Positions 5,005 through 6,441 of a stretch of DNA of 6,441 bases are shown here, piece after piece. Numbering within the stretch: the stretch's first letter is position 1; each line of letters opens with the position of its first letter. Position numbers and translations under genes: made by a program. The notes below the pieces were generated by a model, which was not told the origin of the DNA, did not search any database, and was given only the letters and a program-made list of their open reading frames with translations. The DNA lies in the NCBI GenBank assembly GCA_003233255.1, contig QILH01000283.1, forward strand, positions 1 through 6,441, given 5' to 3'. This DNA is from Gammaproteobacteria bacterium (GTDB lineage: Bacteria > Pseudomonadota > Gammaproteobacteria > UBA6429 > Thiohalophilaceae).

Positions 5005-6441
5005 GAGTTAAGCTTACGCGCAGTATTACTTGGTATTGGTTTGTCGTTGTTACTGGGTGCAGCGAATGCCTACCTTGGTTTGAAGGTTGGTATGACCGTA
5101 TCGGCCTCGATCCCTGCGGCGGTTATTTCCTTTGCCGTATTACGCTGGTTTCGTAATGCGAATATCCTCGAAAATAATTTAGTCCAGACCGCAGCTTCGG
5201 CCGGGGAGTCTCTGGCCGCGGGGATGATCTTTACCTTACCGGCCTTGATCATGTTGGGTGCCTGGCAGGAATTTAGTTATATACAGGGAACCTTGTTAAT
5301 TATTCTCGGCGGTATTCTTGGTGTGTTGATTGCCGTGCCTTTGCGTAAGGCCTTGCTGGATCATCCTGAGTTGACTTTTCCTGAAGGTGTTGCGACGGCT
5401 GAGGTGTTGAAGGCCGGTTATTCACGACAGGGCGCGGTAAAATTTTTGATTAGCGGGGGAGTGATTGCTGCTGTTTATAAGTTTTTACAAAGTGGCTTAG
5501 GGGTAGCTGCTCATTCAGTGACAGGTGCTTATGATAATTCGAAAATTTTATTTGGTTTTGGAGCTGACTTATCGGCAGCGTTGGTTGCAGTTGGATTTAT
5601 CGTTCGTATGCGCATTGCCAGCTTAATGATGACAGGTGGGGTGTTGGTTTGGCTCATCATTATGCCTGTATACTCATGGTGGCAGGCGAATCCTGCGGGA
5701 CTGGGTGAAAACCAGACGGCGATGGATCGTGCGTTTTCAGTGTGGTCAACGGAATTGCGGTTCATTGGGGTAGGTGCAATGTTGGTTGCTGGGTTTTGGG
5801 TATTACTGTTAGCGATAAAACCGGTCTGGCATTCGCTAAAAACATCTCTTATTGCGTCCAGCTTACAAAGTGAAAAAGAGTTTTCAGCAAAATTCATATT
5901 AATTGCAATTTTTTTGATGGCCATACCGATCTATTACCTGCAAGCGACGATGATCGATGACTGGGCGATACTGGTGTTTGCTCTATTGTATGCCTTGCTC
6001 GCAAGCTTTCTGTTTTCGACCGTGGCCGCCTATATGGCAGGTTTGGTGGGGTCGTCCAATAATCCGATATCCGGAGTAACCATCGCAACCATTTTTATTG
6101 CGGCGTTAATAATCTACGTTATTTTACAAGTGACAGAAGGTGGTGTAATCAGTGAGGACAAGCAACTTCATGCTGCTGGATTGACGATCTTGATTGCGGC
6201 GATTGTATGCAGTGCTGCGGCGATTGCTGGCGACACTATGCAGGACTTAAAGGCTGGTCAGATCGTAGGTGCGACGCCGAAGTTGCAGACCTGGATGCAA
6301 ATCATTGGTGTGCTGGCGGCCGGCTTAATTTTAATTCCAATACTCACGTTATTATTTGAAGCCTATGGTTTCGTGGGTTTTTTCCCGCGTGAAGGTATGG
6401 ATGCAGGGCAGGCGCTAGCGGCACCGCAGGCGACTTTGATG
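5002..6441 (+). CDS. OPT family oligopeptide/metal-chelate transporter, N-terminal part (cut by window end)
   Basis: This is an inner-membrane transporter of the prokaryotic OPT (oligopeptide transporter) family; relatives move small peptides or metal-siderophore complexes, and the substrate here is unknown. The reading frame is open for 480 codons to the window edge; family members run to roughly 600-700 residues, so the C-terminal part is missing. Hallmark segments are AYLGLKVGMTVSASIPAA (about 23-40), ENNLVQTAASAGESLAAG (57-74), FPEGVATAEVLKAG (126-139), VGSSNNPISGVTIAT (349-363) and AGDTMQDLKAGQIVGATPK (409-427), followed by APQATLM at the edge. Many hydrophobic membrane segments are evident. 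The start at ATG 5002 is forced: the frame has a stop at 4978-4980 and no other start codon in between. The N-terminus is shorter than usual and lacks a good ribosome binding site. Confidence 0.93.
   Translation, partial: MELSLRAVLLGIGLSLLLGAANAYLGLKVGMTVSASIPAAVISFAVLRWFRNANILENNLVQTAASAGESLAAGMIFTLPALIMLGAWQEFSYIQGTLLIILGGILGVLIAVPLRKALLDHPELTFPEGVATAEVLKAGYSRQGAVKFLISGGVIAAVYKFLQSGLGVAAHSVTGAYDNSKILFGFGADLSAALVAVGFIVRMRIASLMMTGGVLVWLIIMPVYSWWQANPAGLGENQTAMDRAFSVWSTELRFIGVGAMLVAGFWVLLLAIKPVWHSLKTSLIASSLQSEKEFSAKFILIAIFLMAIPIYYLQATMIDDWAILVFALLYALLASFLFSTVAAYMAGLVGSSNNPISGVTIATIFIAALIIYVILQVTEGGVISEDKQLHAAGLTILIAAIVCSAAAIAGDTMQDLKAGQIVGATPKLQTWMQIIGVLAAGLILIPILTLLFEAYGFVGFFPREGMDAGQALAAPQATLM

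Noticed and set aside
5529..5924. A 131-residue minus-strand reading frame.
   Set aside because: It lies wholly inside the OPT gene, whose + strand translation carries clear family motifs; the opposite frame is a shadow.

Overview
The window reads as a chromosomal segment of a gammaproteobacterium. The basis is the conserved gene order rpsP-rimM-trmD-rplS, an S16 of 79 residues, and a TrmD whose catalytic residues align in number with the Escherichia coli enzyme. No genus can be named safely. There is no mobile element, tRNA, rRNA or CRISPR array, and no gene-free stretch exceeds 300 bases.

Layout, all on the + strand: (1) 1-198 is a non-coding leader region with a perfect 19-bp palindrome at the window edge, a sigma70-type promoter and a leader hairpin. 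(2) 199-2325 is the ribosome/tRNA-modification operon: ribosomal protein S16, the 30S maturation factor RimM, the tRNA m1G37 methyltransferase TrmD and ribosomal protein L19. It closes with a strong intrinsic terminator at 2365-2388. (3) 2470-4299 is a large helical-repeat (TPR-like) protein with a probable signal peptide and no recognised function. (4) 4470-4985 is a small class I SAM-dependent methyltransferase behind its own likely promoter. (5) 5002 to the window end is the first 480 codons of a prokaryotic OPT-family transporter, truncated by the window. Its start lies 16 bases after the methyltransferase stop, so the two are probably co-transcribed.

How the parts work together: S16 and L19 are needed in ribosomal amounts, RimM and TrmD in far smaller amounts. 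The sequence suggests two devices for this. One is a perfect 11-bp hairpin followed by five T just inside rimM, which resembles an intrinsic terminator or attenuator. The other is an internal TATAAT promoter in the trmD-rplS gap that could re-supply rplS. The rest of the window is less ordinary: an orphan secreted TPR protein, and a methyltransferase/OPT pair in which a hairpin holds the OPT start codon and suggests translational coupling.

I found no clear new multi-gene system. The strongest new-looking signals are the regulatory hairpins at rimM and at the OPT start, followed by the uncharacterised TPR protein.
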